Shown here: piece after piece, positions 22,151 through 33,223 of the stretch
Position numbering within the stretch: position 1 is the stretch's first letter
Layout of the letters: every line of letters begins with the position of its first letter
DNA from: Rhizophagus clarus
Lineage: Eukaryota; Glomeromycota; Glomeromycetes; Glomerales; Glomeraceae
NCBI GenBank assembly: GCA_015698045.1
Contig: BLAL01000208.1
Span: 806,001 to 870,000, forward strand
Reading direction: 5' to 3'
DNA: 64,000 nucleotides
Notes under the pieces: generated by a model
Databases searched by the model: none
What the model was told of the DNA's origin: nothing
Seen by the model: only the letters and a program-made list of their open reading frames with translations
Made by a program: the position numbers and the translations under genes

Positions 22151-22245
22151 TGATCGGAAATTGAAAAGAATAGGAAATAATTAATTAAAGAAAAAATTTT
22201 ATAAGCAAGTAATAGCGTGACGGTTAGAGCTAACTAATATACCAA
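22151..22245 (+). promoter_or_regulatory. putative TIR promoter driving the polymerase gene
   Basis: The inner end of the TIR lies 11 bp before the polymerase ATG; its mirror copy lies 3 bp before the ATG of the zinc-finger gene at the other end. Both terminal genes therefore share identical upstream sequence (including TTTTATAAGCAAGTAATAGC). Promoter function is inference. Confidence 0.35.
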
Positions 22246-25200
22246 ATGTCTGATGCTTACCCAGAATATATAGAAGAATTTAGTATAGAGATAGCTGATT
22301 TCGATCCGATTGATCCTACTGTCTATATACCTTTGCCAGAAACTTTGCCGAAACGTAATAATGGAATTATAAATATTCAAAATAATGATGACTGGTGTTT
22401 CAGGTGGAGTGTTCTAGGAGCTTTGCATCCTGTAAAAGTTCATCCAGAGAGAAATCCACATTGGCTATATGGAGGTTTTGTGGAGAAACTTAATATGGAT
22501 GGCATTCCAATCCCAGTGCCAGTGTCAACACCAGTTTATAAAAAATTTAAAGAAAATAATCCTGAAATCAGTCTCTGTGTCTATGAATGGCATAATCAGA
22601 ATAAGTGTCTTGAATTTCGCTATGTTTTAGAGAGAAGGAAGGAAAAATATAAGCAAGTAAATCTTCTAATAATTACAGAAGAGGAAAGAAGTCATTACTG
22701 CATAATCAAAGATTTACATAAGCTAGTATATAACCATAGCAAACATAAAGGGCGAAAATATCTCTGCCGATATTGTCTTCATGTGTATTCTGCAGAGAAA
22801 GGATTAAAGGAACATATACCAAAATGCAAAGGTCTAAATAATGCTTCTCAGCAACCTCAAATGCCTGTAAAAAATAGGAGCGACAAAGCTTTCTATAATC
22901 ATAAATGCATGCAACCAAATCCATATCGTATTTTCTGGGATCTAGAAATGTTAACCGAAAAGCTAACCTCAGAAAAAAAAACAAAACTAACCCATACTGA
23001 AAGAATACAGAAGCATAGGCCATGTGGCTATTGCTATGTGGTTGTTCGTATGGACAGTTCGCTTAATTATGAGGTTATGAGTCATGATTTATACAGAGGC
23101 CCAGATGCACTTGAAAGATTCGTTACAAAAATCAAGGAGGAGCTGGCAAACATACAGGAGGACTTATCAGCGCCTGCAGAAATGATCATGGCACCAGGTG
23201 ACCTGGAGGCATATAAAGAAGCAACCGAATGCTGGATTTGCAAGAAACCTTTTATCAAGCCATCACAAGAAGTATTGCAAAAATTCAAAGAAGCAAAGCA
23301 CAAATTATTAGAAGCTAATGAATGGGAAGCAAGCATAGAGGAAGATCATCCAGAAAAGAAAAAGATACAGAAAGAATACAAAGAAGCTTTAAGTGCACTT
23401 AATCGAAAAGTAAAAGATCATGATCATATAAATGGAAACTACTGAGGCCCAGCTTATGACTCTTGTAATAAAAAGTTGCGCATAGGTTCTTTCGAAACTA
23501 AAGTGCCCCTAATCTGTCATAATTTCCAGGGGTATGACTCTCATCCGCTTATGAAAGTTATGAGCAAGTTTACGGCCGATAAGCTAAATTGTATCCCTGA
23601 AAATATCGGCAAATATAAAGCAATGGACGTAGGACAGCTCTGATTTCTTGATAGTTTTCAGCATATGGCAATGGGTTTAGATAAGTTAGTAGCATGTCTA
23701 GGAGAAAACCCAGAAAAGTTTTCCCTAACTGTTAAGCATTTCACAGAGAAAGGCTACTCAATGGATAAGATCAAGCTTCTTTTCCGAAAAGGAGTATTCC
23801 CATATGACTGGACAAATGCATGGGAAAAATTCGACAGAACAAGCCTCCCGCCTAGAAAGGATTTCTATTTGCTTCTCAGTCAGCAAAATATCAGTAAGGA
23901 GGATTATGAACACGCTCAAAAAGTATGGCAGACATTTGAGATGAAAAGTTTCGGAGAATACCATGATCTTTATCTTGAGACAGATGTACTGTTACTTGCC
24001 GATGTGTTCATGAATTATACTATTATGTGTTTGCAAGATGATGGTTTAGACCCCTCTCATTACGTCTCAGCACCTGGAATGTTCAATGATTCTTTATACA
24101 AGAGTAGCGGAGCTGAACTCAAGCTTATGATGGATATGGATGAGTATCTGATGGTTGAGAAAGGTATTCGAGGCAGTATGACAATGGCAAGTCACCGATA
24201 TGCCAAAGCTAATAATCCGAAATGTCCAGATTACGATTCTAGTAAACCTACAACTTGGATATTATATGAGGATATGAATGCTTTATATTCAGGTGTAATG
24301 ACACAATATATGCCAACAGAGATCATAGGCAAGGTAGGTCCAGAAGAGGTACCAGATATTCAAACTATTGCGCCTGATGCAGAAATAGGCTATATGCCTG
24401 AAGTAGACTTAGAAGTTCTGGCGCACTTACATAACTTCTTTGCAGACTACCCTCTGGCACTAGAAAAGCAAATAGTACCTGAAAACTGGTTAAGTCTGTA
24501 TAATGAAAGATTAGTACATGATAAAGCAGTTGGGGGTGGAAAATATACAACAGGTGAAAAGCTTATCCAAACCCTTTATCCCAAAAAGAACTACGTGGTC
24601 CATTATCGTGCACTCCAGCTATACATGAAATTTGGGTAAAGGTTACAAAGATCCACGGCGCTCTCAAATTCCAGCAGTCTCCATGGATGAAAGAATATAT
24701 TGAGGAAAATATTCGTAAACGCAAAATAGCAAAAGCCAATGGAGATGAGTTCGGGGTAATGTATTATAAGCTAAAAAATAATGCAGTATTTGGTAAACAG
24801 ATGGAGAATGTCCGTAAACATATGAAAGTAGAGCTACTCCGAACAGAAGAGGATAAAAAAATCAGGCGCCTAGCAAGTTCACCATTATTTGTAGGCTTTA
24901 AAGCATTCGAAGGGGGCATCATAGCAGTTCACATGTTAAAAGGAACAGTAACTCTAAATAAACCAATTTATGTGGGGCAGGCAATTCTCGACATTAGCAA
25001 GGCCATGATGTATAACTTTTGGTACGGTTACATAAAGCCTCGCTATGGAGATAAAGCCCGTCTACTTTATACAGATACAGACTCGCTCATCATGTGGATA
25101 GAAACTGAGGATATCTATAAAGATCGAGCAGAAAGACCAGACATTTTCGATCTTAACTATTCAGGAGACTTATTTCTAATGAAGGATGAGACAAAAGGGA

Positions 25201-25643
25201 ATCCAATAGGTGAATCAGTATGTTTAAAGCCAAAAATGTATTCAGTTCTTCCAGCAGGTCATGATCCTAAAACTCCCGATGATCCCGATTCAGAAGACCC
25301 TAAAAAGAAGCATGGCATCCAGAAGGCAAAGGATGTTAAGAAATGCGTGGTTAAAAAGGAGCTTCGACATGACAAATTTCTAGAATGTCTCAGGACTAAG
25401 AAGCTAACCTGACATGATATGTATGGTCTCCGCAGTTATGATCATCAAATATATCTGGAGAGGGTAAATAAGATAGGGTTAAATCCATATGATAACAAGC
25501 GCTGGATCTTACTTGATGGAATTTGAACTCTCCCATATGGTCATTGGCGAATTGGACTATATAAACGCCTGGTGGCATCTGAAATAGCTTCTGAGGAAGC
25601 AGAAGAAAGAGCTATGAAAGTTAGACTTCGTGTCAAGGAATAG
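22246..25643 (+). pseudogene. polB: protein-primed family-B DNA polymerase of the Polinton (4 TGA stops, 1 frameshift)
   Basis: About 1130 codons from ATG 22246 to TAG 25641. N-terminal region has NNDDWCFRWSVLGALHP, typical of Maverick PolB, and a C2HC-like finger (CRYCLHVYSAEKGLKEH). Exonuclease motifs: IFWDLEML, ICHNFQGYDSH and TDVLLLADVF. Polymerase motifs: A (YEDMNALYSGVMTQYMP), B (YYKLKNNAVFGKQ) and C (YTDTDS). All catalytic acids remain. Lesions: TGA at 23443, 23641, 25410 and 25524, each fitting an ancestral CGA, and a one-base loss near 24636. It would replicate the element by protein priming; this copy cannot make full-length enzyme. The frame after the last domain ends VRLRVKE. Confidence 0.9.
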
Positions 25644-25706
25644 ATGCTTTATAACAAATATTTTTTCCGGGTAAAAAATTATCAAAGAATATAATTTTAT
25701 TAATTA

Positions 25707-26090
25707 AAGTTTTTCTATCGTTATAGTAGAAACAATACAGACATAGTTGATCATAAGGATATAGAACTTGCGCAAATCAAAGTCATAAAAACTGCATTGC
25801 GAAAGGGGAAAAAATATGATAATCTTGCAAAAAATTATGGAGAATATCTAAAGAAATTACGAGCTGAAAAGAATCCGAATGACTATATTAAGACAGTTGC
25901 AATCAAGATGTTCCCTAGCGAAGAGGCATACAATTTAAGGCTAGAAAATTATCGAAGTAGGTATGCAGACAAAGATTTGTGTGCCAGCCTAGAGGATTTA
26001 TATGAGCTTTATTATCATATAGCTAAAGAGGAGAATCGTGAAAGATCAGATGAAGAAATAGAACAAATGCTCAGAGCAATGTCAATCTAA
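25707..26090 (+). CDS. small charged protein downstream of PolB, start unclear
   Basis: An open frame follows a TAA near 25703 and ends at TAA 26088; it has no ATG in its first third. The product is strongly charged and helical: IELAQIKVIKTALRKGKKY, NYGEYLKKLRAEKNP and LYELYYHIAKEENRERSDEE. It may be the last exon of a spliced gene; a GTAAAA...TTATAG intron candidate (25672-25730) is present but its phase does not resolve cleanly. Family not recognised. Confidence 0.4.
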   Translation, partial: KFFYRYSRNNTDIVDHKDIELAQIKVIKTALRKGKKYDNLAKNYGEYLKKLRAEKNPNDYIKTVAIKMFPSEEAYNLRLENYRSRYADKDLCASLEDLYELYYHIAKEENRERSDEEIEQMLRAMSI

Positions 26091-26277
26091 CTGTCTTTTG
26101 GCAAAGCTTTTTATAAGCTAGACTAGTGAATAGTAAATATATACAGGAAAGACAAGTTACAGCATTAACATGAATATTATATATTTTTTTCTGGTATATG
26201 AGCAAGCGGGTAGGGAAGCCACTTGCATACATTAATATTATTTTTTCAATTAAGGATATAGGCTCCTATAACAAAGT

Positions 26278-26577
26278 ATGGGGTTTACTATCAAATTACA
26301 CAATATGGAAAGTTTAGATGATATTATAGAAGATGCGAATAAAAATATTAAAAAGGTGTTTCTAGCAGGGGTTGCACCTGAATTTTGACAAGAAGCATAT
26401 ATAATTGGTCTTAAATTAACATTGGATAGATTGGCACAGGAGCTAGAGTTTGCGCAAAAAGATGATTGTTCTTCAAAGCCAGTCCGGAGCAGTGATCACC
26501 AGCTCAGAAGAATTTGCTGGGCCACTCCTGTGCGACAAAAAATAAGTGGATCATCAATCAGGTCTTGTGCGACATAA
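26278..26577 (+). pseudogene. small protein gene with one TGA
   Basis: ATG 26278 to TAA 26575 (99 codons) with TGA at 26386-26388 (EF-stop-QEAYIIGLK), again one C-to-T step from CGA. The encoded chain starts IKLHNMESLDDIIEDANKN and continues as an amphipathic helix, LKLTLDRLAQELEFAQK. No domain recognised. It lies between the polymerase and the CRN-header gene on the same strand. Confidence 0.4.
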
Positions 26578-27052
26578 TAATTTTTGCATATATATTCGAA
26601 AAACATATTAACCTTTATTCTTTATTTTTTTCCCCAAACAATCATGAGAAAATGTGAAAGAAGGTCTAGTTGCAACACAGGACCAGCTCTAAAAGTAAAT
26701 ATTAACGTCAAAAGCATATGTTATGAAGGGCTGAGGGACTCACAATTTTGAGATCGCCAGGCGTAAAACCAACTATAGTCTCTCCGGTAGATCTTCATGT
26801 GAAAAGGTATGAGGATTCCGTTTACATGTGCTTTAATGGAACTCTTGGCATCAGACGACAATACTAATTACGCCATATACCTCCTTATTTTTTTTTCTCA
26901 GCAAGATATAAAGCATGTAGAGGTATGTGGAAGTTCAGCCAACTTTCCGCAAAAATAATTAAGGTATGTATATGCCAGAAGTTGTATATGTACGGTACAA
27001 GAGCGAAAATTTCTCACAATGGGCTTTGTATTTAGGAAAGCAAGACCGAAGG
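26578..27052. other. intergenic, nothing recognised
   Basis: No coding frame, apart from a 29-codon upstream extension of the next ORF which lacks the look of the family's N-terminus. Confidence 0.4.
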
Positions 27053-27412
27053 ATGTCTGATACTATTATTACTCTCAATTGTCTTCTTTTACCTAGCATC
27101 ACAAAAGATAGATCAAATCTATCAGAAGGAAGTATTACTACACTTAAAATCTCTACCGGCGAAACAGTTGATCAGTTAAGGATTATGATTAGAGAAAGGT
27201 GGCTACATTTATTTGAAAAGGTTCCTCCTGCCAGCATTTTACTCTGGAAGATCAATGATACCGAGGGAGTTACATCATTTGAAAAACAAATTGAAGTATA
27301 TTCTAGTGGGAAACGTCTAAATGAAACAGGAATGCCTTCACATGATTTGATTTCTAAGCATTTCTCCGAACAACCCCCTAATGATAAAATTCATATTTAT
27401 ATATTTATTTAA
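27053..27412 (+). CDS. CRN header-only protein (ubiquitin-like domain)
   Basis: 120 codons from the second in-frame ATG, chosen because Crinkler headers begin with TLNCLLL close to Met; an upstream ATG at 26966 would add 29 residues. Pattern: IITLNCLLLPS, TLKISTGETVDQLRIMIRERW, PASILLWKIN and DKIHIYIFI, the strand-helix-strand layout of the ubiquitin-like N-terminal domain of Crinkler-RHS effectors. No effector domain follows in frame before the stop, so it is a free-standing header, or one separated from its C-terminus. Headers are thought to mediate sorting or processing; function here unknown. Confidence 0.65.
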   Translation: MSDTIITLNCLLLPSITKDRSNLSEGSITTLKISTGETVDQLRIMIRERWLHLFEKVPPASILLWKINDTEGVTSFEKQIEVYSSGKRLNETGMPSHDLISKHFSEQPPNDKIHIYIFI

Positions 27413-27581
27413 AACATCATGTAATAGCGATAGGCCTTAGCCACGAAGTATAGTCGTGCATAGGCCAATTTTATGTATTGTAGGCCGGCTACTGGCAACG
27501 TTTTTTTTTATTTCATAAATAAAGTATTTTTATCGAACGTCCATGAGAAATGGGTCACGTGTAATGATGCAATGCCTGTGC

Positions 27582-27590
27582 TATATAAAA
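27582..27590 (+). promoter_or_regulatory. TATA box of the SAM-like gene
   Basis: TATATAAAA lies 116 bp upstream of the ATG at 27706, in a 290-bp intergenic stretch. Confidence 0.55.
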
Positions 27591-27705
27591 GCCTATATTA
27601 ATACCCAGTATTCTCTTCCCCGAACAGAAATAAAATTTTATCTTACTCCAGAACGTAACACTATTTTTTTTGTCCGAGCCTATTTTCACTATAAAACCTA
27701 ACACT

Positions 27706-28917
27706 ATGTCTTCTGAAACCAGTACACCTTATACTCCAGCTTCCACCTCTACCTCTGTTGCTGGAAATGAGACGGTCACGCTAGTCGAAGAAATTAAAAA
27801 ATATGATACTGAAGCTCTTATTTCGTTTTTGCAGGGACAGAACTTAGGGCTTAGTGAGACAGCTATAAAAATTTTAGAGAAGGAAGAGATTGACGGTCAT
27901 GCATTTCTCAAAGTAGCTGAAGAAAAGCTTCGTAGTTATGGAATGCCGGGTGGACCTGCTATAAAGCTTGCTGACTTTGCCAAGGAGTGTAAGGATAAGA
28001 AGTTGAGGTCGTTCTCCTCGTACAAGACCAAGAAAGACTTGAAAGAGGTGTTAGCAAAGCATGGGGTTGAAGATGGTCGAATAACAGACATACCGCAATT
28101 TACGCCAAGTAAGTTTTTTTCACTTTTTGTTAACCCGCTTCCATGTATAACTAACGTATATTATTATTGTTTTTGTGAAAAGAACCCCATAACATCGATG
28201 ATAAGAACGAAGCTTTGGTACACTGTCTAAAGGATATATGACTCAGGCTACGCAATATGGGACCCGTTGTTGAAAGTAACGAAGCAATTCGTTGTGAATA
28301 TATTTCAGTAATCCTCCATGCATGTATTAATATAGTCAGAGAACTTACTGGAAAAAAAATATCACTAAACCCTCAATTCGAAGTTGTTGGTGAGGAGAAT
28401 ACGGATTGTGTGGATTACGCAATCAAAGCACTTGAGGAATTAATTTGCATCACGGAGGGTAAACAATATCAAATTGCTATTGGGTTCGCTCAGGTTAGTA
28501 AGCCTATTTATTCCAGAGTTTCATAGGACCTATTCCATTAACTGATTTGATACCTCTGGTCGCCTACAGAATGTTATACAACGTGAAAGTGCTTTCCAAA
28601 CTAACAAGAGAAAACGAAAGGCGGATGATGCTTTCGGTGAAGAATATGACTATCTCTTCGGGATCATGACTACAGCTACAGAATGGCATTTTCTCCTTTA
28701 TACCCCAGACGGGATTTCTTGCACGAGTAGAAATCCACTCAATATACGTTTTGTCGAGACTACTTTGGAAGAAGGTTCAGAAGATGAAAAAGAGTTGTGT
28801 AAAAATGTGAAGCGGGTGATAGAGGTTATTGTTGGGTTATTGAGGGAAAGGGTGGATGTTGAGAAAGAGCCTAAGAATAAAAAGGCTAGGGTCCAAGAAT
28901 ACCTTAAAAAAGAATAA
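27706..28917 (+). pseudogene. SAM-like domain protein, 3 exons, one TGA
   Basis: Exons 27706-28108, 28183-28493 and 28570-28917 (354 codons including the stop) join in correct phase with GTAAGT and GTTAGT donors. A SAM-like helical domain (EALISFLQGQNLGLSETAIK, LRSYGMPGGPAIKLADFA) follows a Ser/Thr-rich N-terminus. The C-terminal half has RCEYISVILHACINIVREL and DYAIKALEELICITEGKQ, then TATEWHFLLYTPDGISCTS. TGA 28239-28241 in exon 2 (KDI-stop-LRLRN) sits where an Arg/Lys is expected. From memory this is a large Rhizophagus family with N-terminal SAM-like and C-terminal domains of unknown function. One stop separates it from an intact gene. Confidence 0.65.
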
Positions 28918-29112
28918 TTATAGCGTTACTCCGTAACTGTATATTAGCATAGAAAATTTGTCCCGAACTTTGTATTTATTTTTCGCATGTATTAATAAAA
29001 AAATTGAATTTTGCAGATATATATGATAAGCGAAAAAATATATAGTCATGGAACTGCCATTCCAGGGTTATAAACAATTTATTTATGTCGTAATCACACC
29101 TTAGCAAAATGT

Positions 29113-29652
29113 TCACGCTAGAGCCAATATATGTTCTGGCCCTAAAACACTCGTCTTGGTAAATGCATCATATAATGCACCCGGTCTATGCTTCGAAGGA
29201 GCTAAATTCGAATGATGGAGGAATTTCATAAGCACATCGTTCCTCCAAGTTTTCATCTCTTCTTGCTCCCAAGTTATTCCTATTAACGTAGTCAAGTTAT
29301 CAATGGAATAGTTCATTTGGATTAGATTCTGGAGCAAAGATCGTTTATTTTTTTCCAGAGTAAATAGACTCATTCCTCCCATAACAGCAGACTCCACACT
29401 AATAATAAATTTTTCACGAATATCTGCTCTAATTGCTAAGACAGATAGAGGTGGAATTAGAGCTGAGTGGTAGAAGTCGGCTAAGGGATCCAGCTCAAAT
29501 TCACTAACACATATAGTCCCAATATCTTCTAAATAATCCGAAAGTCTATTAGCATATCTGTAACCTTCACGAATCAACTTCTGGAATAGCTTTCTGTTTG
29601 GATCGATCCATCGGCCGGTTAGAATGTTGAGTACTGTTTTTTCCGCGTCCAT
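29113..29652 (-). CDS. hypothetical protein, 179 aa
   Basis: Intact minus-strand ORF with an ATG start, MDAEKTVLNILTGRW. The chain is soluble and mainly helical: LFQKLIREGYRYANRLSDYL, FYHSALIPPLSVLAIRADIR and MNYSIDNLTTLIGITWEQEE. It is one of few cargo genes in antisense orientation, divergent from the Cys-rich gene at 29780 with about 130 bp between starts. Family not recognised. Confidence 0.55.
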   Translation of the reverse strand: MDAEKTVLNILTGRWIDPNRKLFQKLIREGYRYANRLSDYLEDIGTICVSEFELDPLADFYHSALIPPLSVLAIRADIREKFIISVESAVMGGMSLFTLEKNKRSLLQNLIQMNYSIDNLTTLIGITWEQEEMKTWRNDVLMKFLHHSNLAPSKHRPGALYDAFTKTSVLGPEHILALA

Positions 29653-29779
29653 AGATGTTGATTTATGCTGTGGTATATGATTAATCGTTTATGATATACT
29701 TTTTTCACCACAGTTCAATTAGGATTTTCTTATTTTGAAATTCGAATTCTATAATGTGAAAGGTGCAAGAATATAATAA

Positions 29780-30013
29780 ATGGATCGTCTTACCTGTCCC
29801 CACATTAAAAAAGATGAAAGTGTTTGTGGCCGTGTTTGCACTCGCTTGGCAGGATGTTCGCTTCACTGGAAATCGGGTGCAAATAATATGCTAAAATCTC
29901 CATATAGAATATGCTTTAAACCTACATTATCTTATACGGGCTATTGCTCCAAGCATGCCAAAAAAATTTATCGTCGCCTCGAAAGAGAGAGAGAACGAAT
30001 AAGTTTGACATAA
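29780..30013 (+). CDS. small Cys/His-rich protein, paralogue of the TIR-borne protein
   Basis: 77 codons. The Cys/His pattern (CPHIKKDESVCGRVC, GCSLHWKS, CFKPT, GYCSKH) aligns with the TIR protein at 52466 (CPFLCNTGKACNNPC, GCRFHRKS, CGKPT, GRCPLH), with shared GC-x2-H-x-KS and C-x-KPT-x-S motifs and the same basic helical tail. Probably a small metal-binding protein; possible DNA or protein binding is inference. Intact. Confidence 0.6.
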   Translation: MDRLTCPHIKKDESVCGRVCTRLAGCSLHWKSGANNMLKSPYRICFKPTLSYTGYCSKHAKKIYRRLERERERISLT

Positions 30014-30086
30014 TGACGATGCCTACTTGTATGATGGCTGTTTACCCCTATTAATAAAAAATTTTTCTTGGCAAAAGTGATCGGCA

Positions 30087-30100
30087 TGAACAATTGTTCA
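30087..30100. promoter_or_regulatory. 14-bp palindrome TGAACAATTGTTCA upstream of the coiled-coil gene
   Basis: It sits in GATCGGCATGAACAATTGTTCACG, 58 bp before the ATG at 30158. A near-identical copy lies inside the same gene at 31416-31429. It could be an operator-like site or a fragment duplicated into the gene. Confidence 0.4.
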
Positions 30101-30157
30101 CGCGCACGAGATTTTTTTTTATTTAAATGCTTATATGCAGTGTATTAGTTATAGATC

Positions 30158-31777
30158 ATGTCATCAGAGCTTGAATTATTAAGACAGCGCATTAGCGAGC
30201 TTGAAGATAAGAACGCCAAGCTTGAGGCTGAGAAAGCTGAACTTATAAAGCAGGCTATGGAGAAAGATGCCAAGCGTGATGTTAAGAATACTGAACTCAA
30301 GTCTAGAGTCGGGGAGCTTGAGGCCAGACTTGCAATATTGGAACAGGGTGTTACTGAAGTAAATGGGCAACCACAGAATGATAAGGAAGTGATAGCAGAG
30401 GTATCAGCCGTTGATATATCTGACTCCGTAATAGACCAGCAAAATGATATCAACACCAAGTCAATAGTAGATAAGAAAATAGGTGATTTTATTCCCGAAG
30501 AACCTGCCAACGTATCTGATTCAGTTATAGCTCAGCCCAAACAGTGTAAATCACCGCAGATCAAAAAGGTGACCACTAAAGTGAACCATCAAGGGAGATC
30601 GTTAGAGGATAGGAAAATGGATGCTTTCTTGGACGAGATGCATAAGAAAAAGGTTAGTAATGATATTAGGCAGAGGAAGCGAGAAAAAAAGCTTCAGGGT
30701 GAATTGATTGTCCAGGAATCATCCCCAGCAATTAACACCAGTTGTATAACAGACCTCTCTACAACTAGCACTGAACTTGTAATTCTCCCAGAACAGGTAG
30801 TCGAAGAATCAATTCCAAAGGAATCATCTGCAGAATCGGCAATGTCCTGTGAGTCTTCTGGAAACAAGCAGGACATTCCGCCCAAAAAAATTCCCTATAA
30901 TCAGAAAGTAGAACAAGATTTAATATGCGAATTACTTGAATTTATTAGATGTCATAATTCCACGTCCTTACCGAATTATATATCTAGCAAACATATTCCA
31001 GATGTTCAAGTCTATGCCGACCTAATTCCAGGTTCTATACTTCATTTAGCTCATTTATTCGACAAGGCTGAAAAGACTGGTCGGAAAGAAAAGTTACGAT
31101 AGTATTACTATAGCGAGGAATACGAAAAAAAGGTTGTAACCCTTAGATCTGAAAATAATATTAGCGATCAAATGGCAAGAACGCAGATCTATGATGAAAT
31201 GGAGCTGTATCTTCCCAGTAAAAAAAGAGAGTATTTGCGTAAGATGACACAAAAGGCTAAAAACATCTATACATTGTTCAAAGGAATAGGAATAGATAAA
31301 ATTGGAGTGGTTACATCTAGCACTGATGCAATCTCTAGACTAACTGATGCACAAATCCAGAATATAATAAATCTTTATACTGATGAACTAACCAAATCTC
31401 AAAAATTGATCGGCGTGAACAATTGTTCACATGCACGTGATCTGCCAGCTGAATCTGAATCGAAAAAATCACCAGATGTCGGGATAAGCACTCCACCTAC
31501 ATCAAAAACCAATCAGACTAATGAACGAGCCCAATCTAAGCCAACTTATGACCGCACCTATTTTCGCAACAAAATATTGGACCAATATCCTAATCTATAT
31601 AGAGAATGTAGTAGTGAAAATTTCGATTATTATGGGATTACTGATGAGGCATCATGCGGGAACTACATCTGCCCATTATGCAAATTAGGTCATGATGATG
31701 AAGAAATAGAAGGTGAGTATAAAGCCGGATCTTACTTTATTAAATGTGAACAGCGTGAAATTGAGATAACTGCATAG
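30158..31777 (+). pseudogene. coiled-coil / helical-domain / zinc-ribbon protein with one TAG
   Basis: One frame of 540 codons from ATG 30158 to TAG 31775, with TAG at 31100-31102. Order: N-terminal coiled coil (ELELLRQRISELEDKNAKLE); acidic linker; a conserved helical domain around the stop (YYYSEEYEKKVV, QIYDEMELYLPSKKREYLRK, DAISRLTDAQIQNIINL) that is also found at the C-terminus of the RING gene; and a zinc-ribbon-like end (YPNLYRECSSENFDYYGIT, CPLCKLGHDDEE, YFIKCEQREIEI). The stop aligns with Trp in the RING-gene paralogue (DEILCWYKYAEGF), so TGG became TAG. Similar multidomain proteins are, from memory, common in Rhizophagus. Confidence 0.65.
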
Positions 31778-31890
31778 TCCAGATGATTAGACACCTTTCT
31801 ATCTGAAAAAAATTTTTAATCTTTTTTTCGAATTGATGACCTGAGGAAGAAAAAGGGATTTAAATTGTTTGCAGTCATATAAAAAGGAAA

Positions 31891-32367
31891 ATGACTGAGT
31901 CTGATAAAATACTAACCACCGAATATCTTGATTGGCATACCAAATTAATTGGATTACCAAGTATTTTGACAGATAAGATTCGTTCCAAATTATACAAAAG
32001 ATATAAAAAACAAACTGGAAATGAGCCATGGCAATTATCAGAAGCCGTGATAAGTATATCAGAAAAACCTTGCTTTAGCGCCTCCGGCCAAGCCTCTGAT
32101 TTCAAGCCTATCACCTTCGAAGCCAGACCCGATCCAGAATTAATTATCAAATCCGTCTTAGAACACTTCCCATACTTGAAATTCCGAAATACTTTTAGAG
32201 GGATTGATAATTATAATTTTGCATCACCTCAGCCGTGGAACTCGCCATGCCCTATTTGTGATGGAAAACATGGGAATTATGGATTACATGGTGAATGGTA
32301 TGAAACAGAATATTGTCTTACTTGCTTCACTTCAAGCAATAAATTCAAGTTCGCGATTGTGGCTTAG
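31891..32367 (+). CDS. zinc-ribbon-ended hypothetical protein, 158 aa
   Basis: Intact ORF. The C-terminal part resembles the end of the preceding gene: FPYLKFRNTFRGIDNYNF, then CPICDGKHGNYGLHGEWY and YCLTCF, a CxxC...H...CxxC metal site. N-terminus: EYLDWHTKLIGLPSILTDKI, helical. Same strand, 113 bp after the previous stop. Likely a sibling of the upstream gene's C-terminal module. Function unknown. Confidence 0.6.
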   Translation: MTESDKILTTEYLDWHTKLIGLPSILTDKIRSKLYKRYKKQTGNEPWQLSEAVISISEKPCFSASGQASDFKPITFEARPDPELIIKSVLEHFPYLKFRNTFRGIDNYNFASPQPWNSPCPICDGKHGNYGLHGEWYETEYCLTCFTSSNKFKFAIVA

Positions 32368-33223
32368 TCCGGTCATGTGAAATCAGGAAAATTCTTGCCG
32401 AAGAATAGGGCTGTGTGCGACGTACGACGGTACGAGTCGCATATACAGTATGAATTTTTTTTCAGGTAAACGGAATTTCGCAACCCAATCTTGCAACTAT
32501 GTAAATAAGCAAATAGAACGAGCATATTCACTACGTGAGAAAGTTCCAGTGAAAATAATGGAGACGAAACTTACTTAGCGAAATGTCGGACGAGACATTA
32601 CCTAGGGTAGGATACTTTTGGTTTAGACTGAGCATTTGCAAGACAGCGTCTTCAGAGCTTGTAACTAATACATAGTTTCCCTTTAAGGCTCTCGTTAGCG
32701 TCACGACCGATGAAACGGAGGTTAGGATGAAAAACAATGAATATAGCAGGTTATTGGGTGGTGATAGAATAGACGCAATGAATAGGATAGACTATCATGT
32801 ATGAAGCGGACCAGCGCCTTTCAACTGTATAATAAGCAAAGTCGCTAATTTGTAATTTATCCAATGTATTGCAAATAAAAAATCTTGCCTTGATTAACTC
32901 TTCGCATATGGATAGCAGAGTAGTAATGAACGAATTGATAAGAATTATTTTATGCTGATAGTTTGATCGTACACACACTAATGCAGGGCAATTAAGGACG
33001 AAATCTTAATTCGTGATCGGTAGTGGATTTTCAACGAAGATCTGGGATTTTCTTTGTTTTGCAACTATCTCTGCAACCCTTAGCGTAATAGGTGCATCTG
33101 TTCACACTAATTTCGGGCTATTATTTCACCTGCAGATCAAAGAAAAATCAGATCGAGGGAAAACTGTATAAGTAGGAGACGGGTGTGGAAGACACATAGG
33201 AGCGTTTATTTTCTCTCTACACT
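32368..33223. other. intergenic, no gene seen
   Basis: Only short ORFs with no domain-like content. A GTGCGACGTACGACGG segment near 32411 and a purine-rich stretch before 33180 are the only notable sequences. The last 50 bp hold a GTATAAGTAGG that could be the RING-gene TATA region. Confidence 0.5.

Larger units (their letters stand above)
20565..22234. repeat. left terminal inverted repeat of the Polinton
   Basis: Matches the reverse complement of 52179-53708 from ACACAATGTC to GGTTAGAGCTAAC. It holds a terminal palindrome, a block of about 18 GTCTAAC repeats including four 62-bp tandem units (20800-21060; the right arm has two), and a small outward-facing gene broken in this arm. Several of the differences seen between arms are CpG to TpG/CpA. 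Confidence 0.93.

Noticed and set aside
22246..25643. TGA read as a sense codon in the Polinton genes (recoding)
   Set aside because: The kinase part of the CRN gene (37012-37014) and the gene ending at 43254 use TGA as their natural end, and each internal TGA fits a simple CGA decay. Decay is the simpler account.
26528..26577. TGTGCGACA motif as a terminator or regulatory site
   Set aside because: Only a few scattered occurrences (also near 32411 and 39741), with no consistent place relative to genes.
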